A model generated the notes under the pieces. The model had not been told where the DNA came from. It ran no database searches and was given only the letters and a program-made list of their open reading frames with translations. The position numbers and the translations under genes were made by a program. Below are positions 18,022 through 26,966 of a stretch of 64,000 nucleotides of DNA, in pieces. The DNA is from Archangiaceae bacterium (GTDB lineage: Bacteria > Myxococcota > Myxococcia > Myxococcales > Myxococcaceae): NCBI GenBank assembly GCA_016714225.1, contig JADJNS010000006.1:558001-622000 (forward strand), given 5' to 3'. The number at the start of each line of letters is the position of its first letter. Positions within the stretch are counted from its first letter, which is position 1.

Positions 18022-19460
18022 GCGTGCTGGCCCGCGTGCTCGCGGTGCTCGAGCCGCTCGAGGGGTGGGAGCTCGTGTCGCTCGAGCTGCCCTCGCCGGC
18101 CACGCTGGTGGCGCGGTGGCGGCATGCGCAGGGCGCACACATCGACGGCACCTACGATGCGGCGCCGGGTGCCAGCGGGCTGCTTCGGTTTCCGCACTTT
18201 CAGGTTCGCTACACCGGCCAGGCCGAGGCGTCGCTGCGCGGCGAGGTCGCGCAGCTGCTGCAAGAGACCGGCGCGGCGCTGGAGCGCGAATGGCAGCACG
18301 ACTTCGCCCGCACGCTGTCGTCGTCGCCGCTGCGCGAAGGCGAGGGGCTGCTGCGCGGGTGGTCGCTGCGCCGCTTCACCGAGCCGAGGCTCGATCTCGA
18401 GCGCCACCCCGATTCGGCCGAGCCCACCGTGGTGCTCGGCCGCCCCGATGGGAGCACGGTCACGCTCGAGGCCGCGCCCTCTGAATCTCGGCCGTCACCC
18501 ACGTTCACCCTGAGCGGAGCCTCGGCACGGTCTGTTTCGGCGTCGCCCGACGGGGCGAGCGACGCGAGAGGTGAGGTCGGCGCCAACCTCGGCACCGATG
18601 CCGCAGACTCGGCGCTGCAGGCGATGCGAGGCCCCCTTCGACTCCGGCCTGCGGCCTCCGCTCAGGGTGAACAGCCCGGGCTCGTCTCGATCGCCGCGGC
18701 GATGTCTGCCGTGTCTCCCAGGGTCAGCGCGCTGCAGGGCGCGACGTTCGAGACCTCGGCGCTGAACCTGACGCTGTTCGTGCCGTTCTGGGCGGGGGTG
18801 AAGCCGGCGATGCGCTGGGTGACCACTCCCCTCGAGCGCGATCGGTTCGTGGCGTGGGCGAGAGGCTGCGGTCTCGTGGCGGTGCCCGGCACGCACGGCC
18901 TGCGCGACGGCTCGCAGCTGGTCTACGTGGCGCGCGACCCTCAGCTCGCCGAAGACATCGCCGCGGTCGACACCGCGGTGCTGGAGAAGTCGATGCGCCG
19001 CGAGCCCTCGGCCGACGCGCAGCGAAAGCTCGGGCTGCTGCTCGGGTTTCCGCGCTGTTGCGTCGACGCGTTCATCGCCGTTCTCGAGCGCGGCATCGAT
19101 CGCGCGGCCGACGGCAAGCCCGCGTCCGAGTACTTCGTGTGCGCGCAGGCCGCGGCGAAGGCCTCGCGCCGCTTCCACCCCTGGCTCAATGATCTGAGCC
19201 CGCGCCGCCCGCTGCGGCTGATTCACTTCTTCCCCTGCCGCTACGACTGTGAGGCGGCGCTCGAGTACGCAGGGCGGGTGCACGGCGCGATGCTGCGCCT
19301 CACGCCGCGCGCCCTGCCTGCGCTCGAGGCGCTGCGCGGCCGCGCGGTGGTCGGTCGCGACGGCAGCTTCGGCGACGTGCCGCCCGGCGTCGAGCGGCTC
19401 GAGCTCGAATTCGCGGCCCAGGCTCAGCCGGTGATCGGCTCGGCGCAGCGGTCGCCGTAG
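18018..19460 (+). CDS. DUF483-like Cys-Cys protein carrying a translated repeat insertion
   Basis: 480 residues. The first 90 residues resemble the accessory domain of neighbouring rSAM proteins. Residues about 158-220 are encoded by a dispersed palindromic repeat and are probably an insertion. Residues 245-325 (FWAGVKPAMRWVTTPLERD, SQLVYVARDP) and the C-terminal block with GFPR-C347-C348-VDAF and FFP-C407-RYD-C411 match the product of 40451-42133. The paired Cys motifs suggest metal or cluster binding; the set resembles DUF483, which has no established function known to me. The GFPRCC and PCRYDC motifs are intact despite the insertion. It ends convergently, overlapping the minus-strand rSAM gene by 37 bases. 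Confidence 0.75.
   Translation: MSVLARVLAVLEPLEGWELVSLELPSPATLVARWRHAQGAHIDGTYDAAPGASGLLRFPHFQVRYTGQAEASLRGEVAQLLQETGAALEREWQHDFARTLSSSPLREGEGLLRGWSLRRFTEPRLDLERHPDSAEPTVVLGRPDGSTVTLEAAPSESRPSPTFTLSGASARSVSASPDGASDARGEVGANLGTDAADSALQAMRGPLRLRPAASAQGEQPGLVSIAAAMSAVSPRVSALQGATFETSALNLTLFVPFWAGVKPAMRWVTTPLERDRFVAWARGCGLVAVPGTHGLRDGSQLVYVARDPQLAEDIAAVDTAVLEKSMRREPSADAQRKLGLLLGFPRCCVDAFIAVLERGIDRAADGKPASEYFVCAQAAAKASRRFHPWLNDLSPRRPLRLIHFFPCRYDCEAALEYAGRVHGAMLRLTPRALPALEALRGRAVVGRDGSFGDVPPGVERLELEFAAQAQPVIGSAQRSP
18485..18680. repeat. Dispersed palindromic repeat, copy 2, inside a gene
   Basis: It begins near TTCACCCTGAGCGGAG and ends CGGCCTGCGGCCTCCGCTC followed by AGGGTGA, giving inverted ends. 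The last 40 bases nearly match those of copy 3 at 20.8 kb. It keeps the surrounding reading frame open and adds about 63 residues to the host protein. Confidence 0.65.
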
Positions 19461-20674
19461 CGCTCGTAGTCCGAGTGCCGCACTCCGAAGCAGCTCTTCT
19501 TCACCCGGCAGCCCTCACACGCCGGCAGGTAGAGGCGGAAGTCGACGGCCTCGGGCACCGGGGCGAGCGAGACGAAGCGCCGGTCGGCGCCGTGCGCGCA
19601 GAGCGGCGGGCCACACGGCCCCTCGAGCCCCGAGATGCGCAGCCGCACTGCGTGGGCCGCCGCGAGCGTGGCGCGCAGGGCGCTGCGCAGCGCCTCGGGC
19701 GGGGGAGCGGCAGCCGACTCGAGGCCGTGCTCGAACGGCAGCGCCGGGTACGAGATCATCAGCCCGTGCAGGCGGTGGGCCTCGAACGCCTGGTGCAGAA
19801 ACGCAGGCAGGCCCGCCAGCGTGTCGATGCTCTGCACCGTCATCACCGCGTTGAGCGAGACGGTGATGCCGGCGTCGAGCAGCGCCGAGATGCCGCGCAC
19901 GGTCAGCGCGTGCGTGCCCGGCGCGCGGGTGATGGCGTCAGACACCGCGGCGTCGGGCGAGTGCAGCGAGACGAACACCGACCCGACGCCGGCGTCGCGC
20001 AGCCGCGCGGCGAACCCCGGCTTCGCCATCATCACCGCGTTCGTCTCGAGGGTGAGGTTGCGAATGCCGAGCGAGCGGGCGCGCTCGAGGTACCTGAACA
20101 GGGCAGGGTCGATGGTCGGCTCGCCGCCCGAGAGAATGAGCCCGTGCACCCCGGCGGCGGCGAAATCTTCGACCCAGGTCAGCACCTGCTCGGGGCCGAA
20201 GTCCCTCCAGTCGCGGCCCTGCCAGCACAGGCCACAGTCCTGGTTGCAGTGAAAGCCGGTGCGCAGCAGGCCCTGCAGCGGCCGCACGCCGCTGACGATC
20301 TGCCGCAGGTGCTCGAGCGGCAGGCCGACCGGCAGGCGCATCAGCTGGTCGCCGAGCGCACGCGCTTCGGCCCAGCGCTTGGAGTCGGTGGCTTTGGCCA
20401 GGCGCGCCGCGAGCTCGTCGATGCGCGGTGGCAGTGGATTCGATTCCAATGGCTTCGGCTCGACGCTCACCGTGCCGCCCGACGAGCTCATGCGCAGCCG
20501 CGCGTGCGAGAGAACCAGGTCGATGCCGTGGCGGTCGGCCTCGACGCCGGTCAGCGAGAGGCCCTCGATCGGCAGCGGCACCGGCAGGCGCGGCGCGCGC
20601 GCCAGCAGCGCGGCGAGCTCGAGCTGCAGCTCCCGCGAGCGGACGTCGGCGGCAGGTGGGTCGCGGAAGTTCAC
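19424..20674 (-). CDS. Radical SAM protein with N-terminal accessory domain
   Basis: 416 residues from GTG 20674. Residues 1-100 form a domain loosely like the accessory domain of other rSAMs here. The rSAM motif is C143-NQD-C147-GL-C150 in GFHCNQDCGLCWQG, with SGGEPTIDPALF, LETNAVMM and VSLHSPDAA following. The C-terminus has a Cys set (GPCGPPLC; ACEGCRVKKSCFG) and ends with a DYERYGDRC tail, the SPASM-like ending of this paralogue group. It is the downstream member of a minus-strand run (25067 to 19424). A palindromic repeat fills the 139-base gap to the upstream gene. Confidence 0.88.
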   Translation of the reverse strand: MNFRDPPAADVRSRELQLELAALLARAPRLPVPLPIEGLSLTGVEADRHGIDLVLSHARLRMSSSGGTVSVEPKPLESNPLPPRIDELAARLAKATDSKRWAEARALGDQLMRLPVGLPLEHLRQIVSGVRPLQGLLRTGFHCNQDCGLCWQGRDWRDFGPEQVLTWVEDFAAAGVHGLILSGGEPTIDPALFRYLERARSLGIRNLTLETNAVMMAKPGFAARLRDAGVGSVFVSLHSPDAAVSDAITRAPGTHALTVRGISALLDAGITVSLNAVMTVQSIDTLAGLPAFLHQAFEAHRLHGLMISYPALPFEHGLESAAAPPPEALRSALRATLAAAHAVRLRISGLEGPCGPPLCAHGADRRFVSLAPVPEAVDFRLYLPACEGCRVKKSCFGVRHSDYERYGDRCAEPITG

Positions 20675-20679
20675 CAGCG

Positions 20680-20815
20680 TTCATCCTGAGCGGAGCGCGC
20701 AGCGCGGAGTCGAAGGAGGCACGGAGTCTGCTTCACGCACGTTTCTATCGCAGCCTTCGGGCGATTCGCGGCCCCCATCGACTTCGGCCTGCGGCCTTCG
20801 CTCAGGGTGAGCATC
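20680..20815. repeat. Dispersed palindromic repeat, copy 3, intergenic
   Basis: Ends are inverted: TTCATCCTGAGCGGAG on the left, CGCTCAGGGTGAGCATC on the right, with AGTCGAAGG and ATCGACTTCGG as inner inverted half-sites. It occupies the whole spacer between two minus-strand rSAM genes. Confidence 0.7.
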
Positions 20816-22757
20816 ACACCACCGCCTCGAGCTCGGCGGTGCCGTGCAGGTCGGCGTAGCGGCGGCGCAGGCCGTAGCAGCGATCGCTCAGGCTGCAGCG
20901 CCCGCACACCTCGCCCTTCACGAACTCGCCGCGCGACAGCTTCTCGTCGACCGGCGACAGCTGCAGCTGCGCGCGTGCCCTCGGCGGCACCTGGCACAGC
21001 GGCAGGCCGCACATCGACTGAAAGCCCACCACCCGCACCCCGCGCGACTGGGCGAGCTCGAGCGCGGCCTCGAGGTGCGGCCTCACCGCCCCGTAGCGGG
21101 GAATGAGGCGCGCCTGGTTCGCCACCATGTCGGTCATCGGCGCGATGAACGAGAGATTCAGCAGCGCCCGCGGCCAGCGCTCGGCGACGTACTCGACGAA
21201 CTGCGGCAGCCGCGCGTGGTTCGCCTCGCAGATGACGTGGTTCACCACCACCGTGGCCGGGGTGCGCGCCAGGTTGTCGAGGCCTCGCACCGTGCGCGCG
21301 AAGGTGCCCGGCGCCGAGGTGATGGCGTCAGACAGCGCGGCGGTATCGGCGTGCAGCGAGACGAACGCCTCGCCCACGCCGGCGTCGACCAGCGCCTCGG
21401 CGAGCTTCGCGTCGTCCAGCCGAATCGCGTTGGTCTGCAGCATCACCGGCTTGCCCGAGAGAGCGCGCGCCAGCCGCACCCACTCGACCGCCCGCGGGTT
21501 CAGCGTCGGCTCTCCACCCGAGATGACGAGCTTCGCGCCCCGCGCCGCGGCGTCGCGAATCGCCCGCTCGATGCGCGCCTCATCGGCCGGTGGCAGGTGC
21601 GTCGAGACGAAGCAGAACTCGCAGGCCTGGTTGCAGTGGAAGTTGATGCGGACGATCGCCTCTTCGCCTTCGGGGCCGTGGCTCGGCTCGATCAGCTCGC
21701 GACCGATCTGCTCTTCGACCGTCGAGATGAGCGACAGCTTGCGCCGCACCCGCGGGTCGCGAATCGTGGTGTGCGGTGGCACGCCGAAGCGCTCGACCGC
21801 GGCGGTCGGAAAGCCGGGGCAGCGGTCGGCGGCCTCACAGCCGCTGCAGCCCGGCAGGCGCGCGAACCCGGCCCGCTCGGCGCCGCCCGGCGTCAGCGAG
21901 AACAGGTGCGCGACCCGCGCAGAGAACAGGCACGGCGGTGCCCACGCATCGGCCGACAGCCGCGTCGCGAGCCCCATCGGCCGCGCCAGCGCCTCGACCC
22001 GCTCGATCGCCCTCGCGGCGACGTCGAGCGGCAGCAGCTCGGTCGCGTCGGGGCCCTGCACCGGTATGCCCAGCACCAGCGCCTGAACCCGGTCAGGGTG
22101 AGCCCTGCCGTCGCTCGCCGAAGGCTGCAGCGCAGATACTCCATCGTATGGGTGCGCTTGCTCTGCTGCTTGATGCCTGGAGTATGCGGCGCCGTGCGTT
22201 TCAGGCGCGGCAGCACCCATTCGACTGCGCGCTTCGCTTCGCTCATCGCTCCGCTCAGGGTGAACGTCATGCGCGAGCGCCGGCAGGCCCTCGAGCAGCG
22301 GCAGCGTCGAGCGCACCACCGCCGCCTGCAGCTCGACCGTCACTCCGGCGCAAGCCAGCGCCTGTACGCCGCGCCAGCTGGCCTCGAAGCCACCCTCGTC
22401 GCGCGTCACCGCGTCGAGCCGCGCGTCGGCGGCGGCGAGGTTCACCCGCGCCACGCTCAGCCCGGCCTCGCGCAGCGCCGCCGCCAAAGGCACGGTCACC
22501 CGTGCCGCGTTCGTCTCGAGCACCACCTTCGCGCCCCGCGACGAAGCGCGCCGCACCAGCTCGACGAGGTCGGCGCGCAGCGTCGGCTCTCCGCCGGTGA
22601 GCGTGAGCTCGGCCGCGCCACCTTCGAGCGCGGCATCGATGCGCGCCACCACCGCGGGCCCGCGCGCGAACGCCGGGTCCTCGACCGCCGCGCGCCGATC
22701 GCAGTACGTGCAGTTCTGATTGCACGTCTGGTTGGTGACGACGCGTGCCGCGCGCAT
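20814..22757 (-). CDS. Tandem double radical SAM protein with repeat-derived insertion
   Basis: 647 residues with two complete rSAM domains. Domain A has C12-NQN-C16-TY-C19, then TGGEPTLRAD and LETNAARV, and ends with a Cys set (CLFS; CSGCEAADRCPG). Domain B has C375-NQA-C379-EF-C382, SGGEPTLNPR, LQTNAIRL and VSLHADTA, and ends MCGLPLC, CGRCSLSDRCYG. Each half thus has its own SPASM-like tail, so it is a fusion of two paralogues. Residues about 163-228 of domain A are encoded by a dispersed palindromic repeat and split the barrel region, so domain A may be inactive. It is followed closely on the same strand by another tandem rSAM gene; the 3' spacer is a copy of the same repeat. Confidence 0.88.
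   Translation of the reverse strand: MRAARVVTNQTCNQNCTYCDRRAAVEDPAFARGPAVVARIDAALEGGAAELTLTGGEPTLRADLVELVRRASSRGAKVVLETNAARVTVPLAAALREAGLSVARVNLAAADARLDAVTRDEGGFEASWRGVQALACAGVTVELQAAVVRSTLPLLEGLPALAHDVHPERSDERSEARSRMGAAAPETHGAAYSRHQAAEQAHPYDGVSALQPSASDGRAHPDRVQALVLGIPVQGPDATELLPLDVAARAIERVEALARPMGLATRLSADAWAPPCLFSARVAHLFSLTPGGAERAGFARLPGCSGCEAADRCPGFPTAAVERFGVPPHTTIRDPRVRRKLSLISTVEEQIGRELIEPSHGPEGEEAIVRINFHCNQACEFCFVSTHLPPADEARIERAIRDAAARGAKLVISGGEPTLNPRAVEWVRLARALSGKPVMLQTNAIRLDDAKLAEALVDAGVGEAFVSLHADTAALSDAITSAPGTFARTVRGLDNLARTPATVVVNHVICEANHARLPQFVEYVAERWPRALLNLSFIAPMTDMVANQARLIPRYGAVRPHLEAALELAQSRGVRVVGFQSMCGLPLCQVPPRARAQLQLSPVDEKLSRGEFVKGEVCGRCSLSDRCYGLRRRYADLHGTAELEAVV
22085..22275. 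repeat. Dispersed palindromic repeat, copy 4, inside a gene
   Basis: On the minus strand it reads TTCACCCTGAGCGGAGCGAT, then GCATACTCCAGGCATCAAG, CATACGATGGAGTAT and GGCTCACCCTGACC. These blocks match copy 5 at 38.3 kb in the same order and spacing. It lies inside the first rSAM domain of the tandem gene and keeps the frame open. Confidence 0.75.
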
Positions 22758-22763
22758 GAAGGC

Positions 22764-25067
22764 TCAGCCGAGCACGGGCAGCTGCACGCCGGGGGCCTCG
22801 GGCAGCGGCCGCGCGGCGTCTTCTTCGTCGAAGACCCACGGCGGCTCGGGCACGTTCTCGAGCTCGTAGAAGCCGCCGCAGAACACCGCGTGCGGGCAGG
22901 TCTCGCACACCGGCTTTCGCGTGCGCCGCTCGGCCAGGTACTTGCTCAGGTTCACGTCTTCGTTGTTCACGAAGACCATGTGCCGCTCGAGCTTGAGCAG
23001 GTCGCCCATCAGGTACTGCTCGTAGCCAGGCATGAAGCAGAACGGCAGGTTGATGATCTGGAACTTCATGCGGTCTTTGAAGCGATCGATGCACCGCATC
23101 GCCAGCTTCGCCGCCACCTCGGTGTCGGGCATCAGGCCCTTGGTGGCCCGGCCGAACGGGGTGAGGAACTGAATGTTCATCCACCTCACGCCGTGGTCGA
23201 GCGCCAGCTGCGCCACGGCTTCCAGCTTGTCGTGGTTGCTGCGCGTCACGGTGATGTTGAGGCCGATGTCGACCGTCGCGGGCTTGAGCCGCACGCAGTT
23301 GTCCATGCCCTTCATCGTCTGCTCGAACGCCTCGGCCACGCCGACCTGCTGCGCGTGGGTCTGCGCGTCGGGCCCGTGCACCGAGAAGAGCAGGGTGGTG
23401 AGCCCCGAGCCCACCAGCCGGCGCGCGAACTCTTCGTAGACCGCCATGCGCCCGTTGGTGGTGACGTTCACCCGGGTGAAGCCGATGTGGCGGGCGTAGC
23501 GCACCAGCGAGACCAGCTCGGGGTTCATGGTCGGCTCGCCGCCGTCGAAGTCGACCATCGTCACGCCCTGCGCGCGGTAGCGGTCGAGGTGCTCGCGCTG
23601 GCGCGTGGGGTGCCCGTGCAGCTGCGTCCGCGTGCCCACCGCGCAGAAGGTGCAGTGGTTGTTGCAGACGTACGTCACGTTCATGATCAGCTTTTGCGGC
23701 CCGTTCGAGGCGCGCATGCGCTCATCGAAGGTCCACTTGAAGCGGCGCAGCTCTTCGGCGCTCACCTGCGCCCCGGTGTCCGAAGGCGCCATCTGAAAGC
23801 GCGGGCCCCAGTCGTCGACCTGCGGCGCGGCACCCGAGCCCGCCAGCGCGGTGCCCGGCAGAGGGGTGGCGAACTGCACCGCCGGCCACGCGCCGAAGCG
23901 GTCGTACAGGTCCATCGCGTAGGCGAGGGTGCCGTTGATCTCCTGCGCGGTCTCACCCGGCAGGCCGATCATGAAGTGAATCATCAGCGGCACCTGCGCC
24001 GCGTGCGCCGCCTCGGCGGCCGACGAGATCGCCCCCAGGTCGAGCTTCTTCTTCACCACCTCGGTGACCACCCGCTGCACGCCGCTCTCGGCCGAGACGC
24101 TCACCGTCGCGACCCGGCCCTTCATCGCCGCGAAGTGCCGCGGCTCGAGGTAGTCGGCCCGCATGCCGTTCGGCACGTCGAACTTGAGGCCCAGCGAAGA
24201 GACCTCGGAAAGGAACGTGTCGAAGTGCGCCTCGTTCACGTTGATGAGCTCGTCGAGCACCTCGAGCCGCGTCGCGCCGTGCACCCGCTCGAGCTCGCCG
24301 AGGTACGCCTTCAGCTTCGCCGCGCCGTAGCGCCGCTGCGTCTTCGGCGCGCCGCGCTCGCGCTCGGGGTTCGACGAGCAGTGCACGCACGAATAGGGGC
24401 AGCCGCGCGAGGTGACCAGCGGCAGCGTGCGCCCGTCGATGGGAAACGCCCAGCCCCCGCGCCCCAGGTTCTGCACCACCCGCTGGTGAAAGCGCTGGTA
24501 CGCGGGCAGCGACACCAGGTCCCACGCGGGGAGGGGCAGCGCGTCGAGCACCGGCGACGCCCCGCGGTGCACGCCCTTCGGCGCGCCGGCCGCGCGCAGG
24601 GCCGGCACGGTGAGCTCGGCCTCGTACTTCACCCACGCGTCGGCCTCGGGGTACGCCTCGAGCAGGGTCTGCGACTCGACGTAGTGCTGGCCCGACTGGT
24701 AGCAGTCGGCGAGCACCAGCGGCACGCCTGGGAAGAGCGCCTTCAGCCCCTCGAGCGTCGCGCCCAGCACGTCGCAGCGCGCCGGCGGCCGGTGAAACGG
24801 AGTCACCGCCACCACCACCGCGCCCACCGGCCCGCCGGTGCCGCACGCGGCGAGCACCTCGGCGACCGTCGCCCCCAGGTGCGCGCGGCCGTCGGCCCGC
24901 CACTCGAGCGAGCTGCCCGGCAGCGCGTGCGCGTCGACCAGGCGAACCGGCCCCTTTTCTCGCAGCACCGCGGCGAGCTGCACCGCGCCGAGGTCCGAGA
25001 AGTAGGGGTAGTCGATGAAGTCCCGCGCGATCGACGCGGGGGGATGTACGACCAGGGTGGGGAGCAC
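22764..25067 (-). CDS. B12-binding rSAM fused to a second radical SAM domain
   Basis: 767 residues from GTG 25067. Residues 1-200 form a cobalamin-binding-type domain (VVHPPASIARDF, SDLGAVQLAAVL, VPLVLADCYQSG, YEAE). The first cluster motif is C223-PYS-C227-VH-C230, with VSAESGVQR and IGLPGET, as in B12-rSAM enzymes. A second rSAM domain starts at about 455 with C468-NNH-C472-TF-C475, DGGEPTMNPE, TTNGRM and FSVHGPDA, and ends with CETCPHAVFCGG. It joins two enzyme types that are separate genes elsewhere in the array, so the two reactions may be linked on one substrate. It is divergent from the 25142 gene across 74 bases that probably hold both promoters. Confidence 0.9.
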   Translation of the reverse strand: MLPTLVVHPPASIARDFIDYPYFSDLGAVQLAAVLREKGPVRLVDAHALPGSSLEWRADGRAHLGATVAEVLAACGTGGPVGAVVVAVTPFHRPPARCDVLGATLEGLKALFPGVPLVLADCYQSGQHYVESQTLLEAYPEADAWVKYEAELTVPALRAAGAPKGVHRGASPVLDALPLPAWDLVSLPAYQRFHQRVVQNLGRGGWAFPIDGRTLPLVTSRGCPYSCVHCSSNPERERGAPKTQRRYGAAKLKAYLGELERVHGATRLEVLDELINVNEAHFDTFLSEVSSLGLKFDVPNGMRADYLEPRHFAAMKGRVATVSVSAESGVQRVVTEVVKKKLDLGAISSAAEAAHAAQVPLMIHFMIGLPGETAQEINGTLAYAMDLYDRFGAWPAVQFATPLPGTALAGSGAAPQVDDWGPRFQMAPSDTGAQVSAEELRRFKWTFDERMRASNGPQKLIMNVTYVCNNHCTFCAVGTRTQLHGHPTRQREHLDRYRAQGVTMVDFDGGEPTMNPELVSLVRYARHIGFTRVNVTTNGRMAVYEEFARRLVGSGLTTLLFSVHGPDAQTHAQQVGVAEAFEQTMKGMDNCVRLKPATVDIGLNITVTRSNHDKLEAVAQLALDHGVRWMNIQFLTPFGRATKGLMPDTEVAAKLAMRCIDRFKDRMKFQIINLPFCFMPGYEQYLMGDLLKLERHMVFVNNEDVNLSKYLAERRTRKPVCETCPHAVFCGGFYELENVPEPPWVFDEEDAARPLPEAPGVQLPVLG

Positions 25068-25141
25068 GGCGGAAGTCGAACCTTAACTCACCGCGCGCTG
25101 GCGTGGCGGGCCTCGCGGCAAGTAGCCTCTCGAGCTCCCCG

Positions 25142-26962
25142 ATGCTCACTGAAGAGACGCACGCCGCCTCAGTCGCGGACGACAAGATCGCCTCGCACGA
25201 AGACGCCGCTCACGAGAAGCGCAACTGGGTGCGGCTCACCTTCGAGTGCAACAACCGCTGCACGTTCTGCCTCGACTCCAACACCCACAACGGCGAGATG
25301 CGCGACCGTGACGAGGTGAAGGGGCAGATTCTCGACGGGCGCACCAAGGGCGCCACCCGGCTGATTCTCTCGGGCGGTGAGCCGACGATTCACCCGCAGT
25401 ACGTCGACTTCATCAAGCTGGGCCGCATGGCCGGCTACCGGAAGATCCAGACCGTCACCAACGGCCGGCTCTTCGGCTACGGCTTCTTCTTGAACAAGTG
25501 CCTCGACGCGGGCCTGTCGGAGATCACCTTCTCGCTGCACGGCCCCAACCCCAAGATTCACGACGCCCTGGTGGGCGTGCCCGGCGCCTTCGAGCAAGAG
25601 ACCAAGGGCCTCAAGAACGCGCTCGCCGACGGCCGGCCGATCGTCAACGTCGACGTGGTCATCAACAAGGGCAACGTGAAGGTGCTGCCCGAGATGCTCG
25701 ACCTCTTCATCTCGTGGGGCGTACGCGAGTTCGACCTCTTGCAGGTGGTGCCGTTCGGCCGCGCCTTCACCGAGGGCCGCGAGTCGCTCTTCTACGACCT
25801 CGAAGAGATGCGCCCGTACCTGCTCAAGGCGTTCGAATACTCCAAGCGGCCCGACCTGCACATCTGGTTCAACCGCTTCCCTCCGCAGCACCTCGAGGGC
25901 TTCGAGCACCTCATTCAAGACCCCTACAAGCTCAACGACGAGGTGCGCGGCCGCAAAGAAGAGTTCGCCGGCCTGCTCGAGAAGGGCGTCGACCTCGACT
26001 GCCGCGACCCCGCGCGCTGCAAGTACTGCTACCTCGAGAAGCTCTGCGACACGCTCTACGACGTGCGCAAGGTGGTGCAGGCACAGGCCTTCGAGCGCGT
26101 GCGCGTCGACACCGAGTGGGAGGCCCACCAGGGCCCCGTCTTCGGCGGCGACCCGGCCAGCGCCCGGCGCGCGGCCGAGAAAGAAGCCAACGCGCAGCCG
26201 TGGCAGTCGCCCGACCCCGCCAACGCGATGCGCCCCAAGCCGGGTGAGCCGGGGGGTGTTCGTCTGCCGGTGCTCGCGTCGCAGCCGGCCACGCTGACTC
26301 CGACCGAGCTCGCGCGCGCCGCCAAGGCGAAGCGCTTGTGGATTCACGCCCCCGACGCCGCGAAAGCCGCCGCTGCAGTCGAGGGCTACGACACCGCCAC
26401 CGAGGTCGAGCTCGAGCTCGCCGAGTACTCGGGGCTGCCCGAGCTGCTGAGGCCCGACGGCCGCTTCGCCGGCAAGCGTCTCGCCGCGTGCGTCGCTTCG
26501 AGCAGCCACCAGGCCGCGCGGCTGCTCGCCATCGAGGGCGCGTTCGAGGTGGTGCTGCTGCTGACCAACGAGTCGGCGACCTGGCTCAAGACGCTGACGC
26601 AGGTTCCGTCGCGGCTGGTGCTGCGCCAGCCGACCCACGAGCGGCTCACCGAGTCGGCCTCCGAAGACGTCGACCCGAAGGCGTTCTTCGCCTCGTTCAC
26701 CCACCCGGTGCCCGTCGAGGGTCTGCCGGCGTGCGTGCTGGGCCGCGAGCCGCGCGCCACCCCGGTGACGCTCGACACCGCGATGATGCAGAGCGACGGG
26801 CAGCTCGAGATCTTCCGCTACACCAAGCGCTACATCGTCGATCATTACTTCACCAAGTCGCTGCGCTGTAAGACCTGCCGCTACGCCCAGAGCTGCCAGG
26901 GCCTGCACGTCAACTACGTGCGCGCGCACGGCTACTCGGTGATGCAGCCCATCGAGGCCTGA
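25142..26962 (+). CDS. Radical SAM protein with degenerate second module
   Basis: 606 residues from ATG 25142. C36-NNR-C40-TF-C43, SGGEPTIHPQ, VTNGRLFGYG and FSLHGPNP define a complete rSAM domain with a tail CKYCYLEKLCDT. From about 385 a second module begins. It has no CxxxCxxC motif but ends RCKTCRYAQSCQGLHVNY and RAHGYSVMQP, the same tail as in active paralogues. So the C-terminal 220 residues look like an rSAM domain that lost its cluster and kept the auxiliary-cluster tail, perhaps now used for substrate binding. The following rSAM-peroxiredoxin gene starts four bases after its stop. Confidence 0.88.
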   Translation: MLTEETHAASVADDKIASHEDAAHEKRNWVRLTFECNNRCTFCLDSNTHNGEMRDRDEVKGQILDGRTKGATRLILSGGEPTIHPQYVDFIKLGRMAGYRKIQTVTNGRLFGYGFFLNKCLDAGLSEITFSLHGPNPKIHDALVGVPGAFEQETKGLKNALADGRPIVNVDVVINKGNVKVLPEMLDLFISWGVREFDLLQVVPFGRAFTEGRESLFYDLEEMRPYLLKAFEYSKRPDLHIWFNRFPPQHLEGFEHLIQDPYKLNDEVRGRKEEFAGLLEKGVDLDCRDPARCKYCYLEKLCDTLYDVRKVVQAQAFERVRVDTEWEAHQGPVFGGDPASARRAAEKEANAQPWQSPDPANAMRPKPGEPGGVRLPVLASQPATLTPTELARAAKAKRLWIHAPDAAKAAAAVEGYDTATEVELELAEYSGLPELLRPDGRFAGKRLAACVASSSHQAARLLAIEGAFEVVLLLTNESATWLKTLTQVPSRLVLRQPTHERLTESASEDVDPKAFFASFTHPVPVEGLPACVLGREPRATPVTLDTAMMQSDGQLEIFRYTKRYIVDHYFTKSLRCKTCRYAQSCQGLHVNYVRAHGYSVMQPIEA

Positions 26963-26966
26963 AGGC

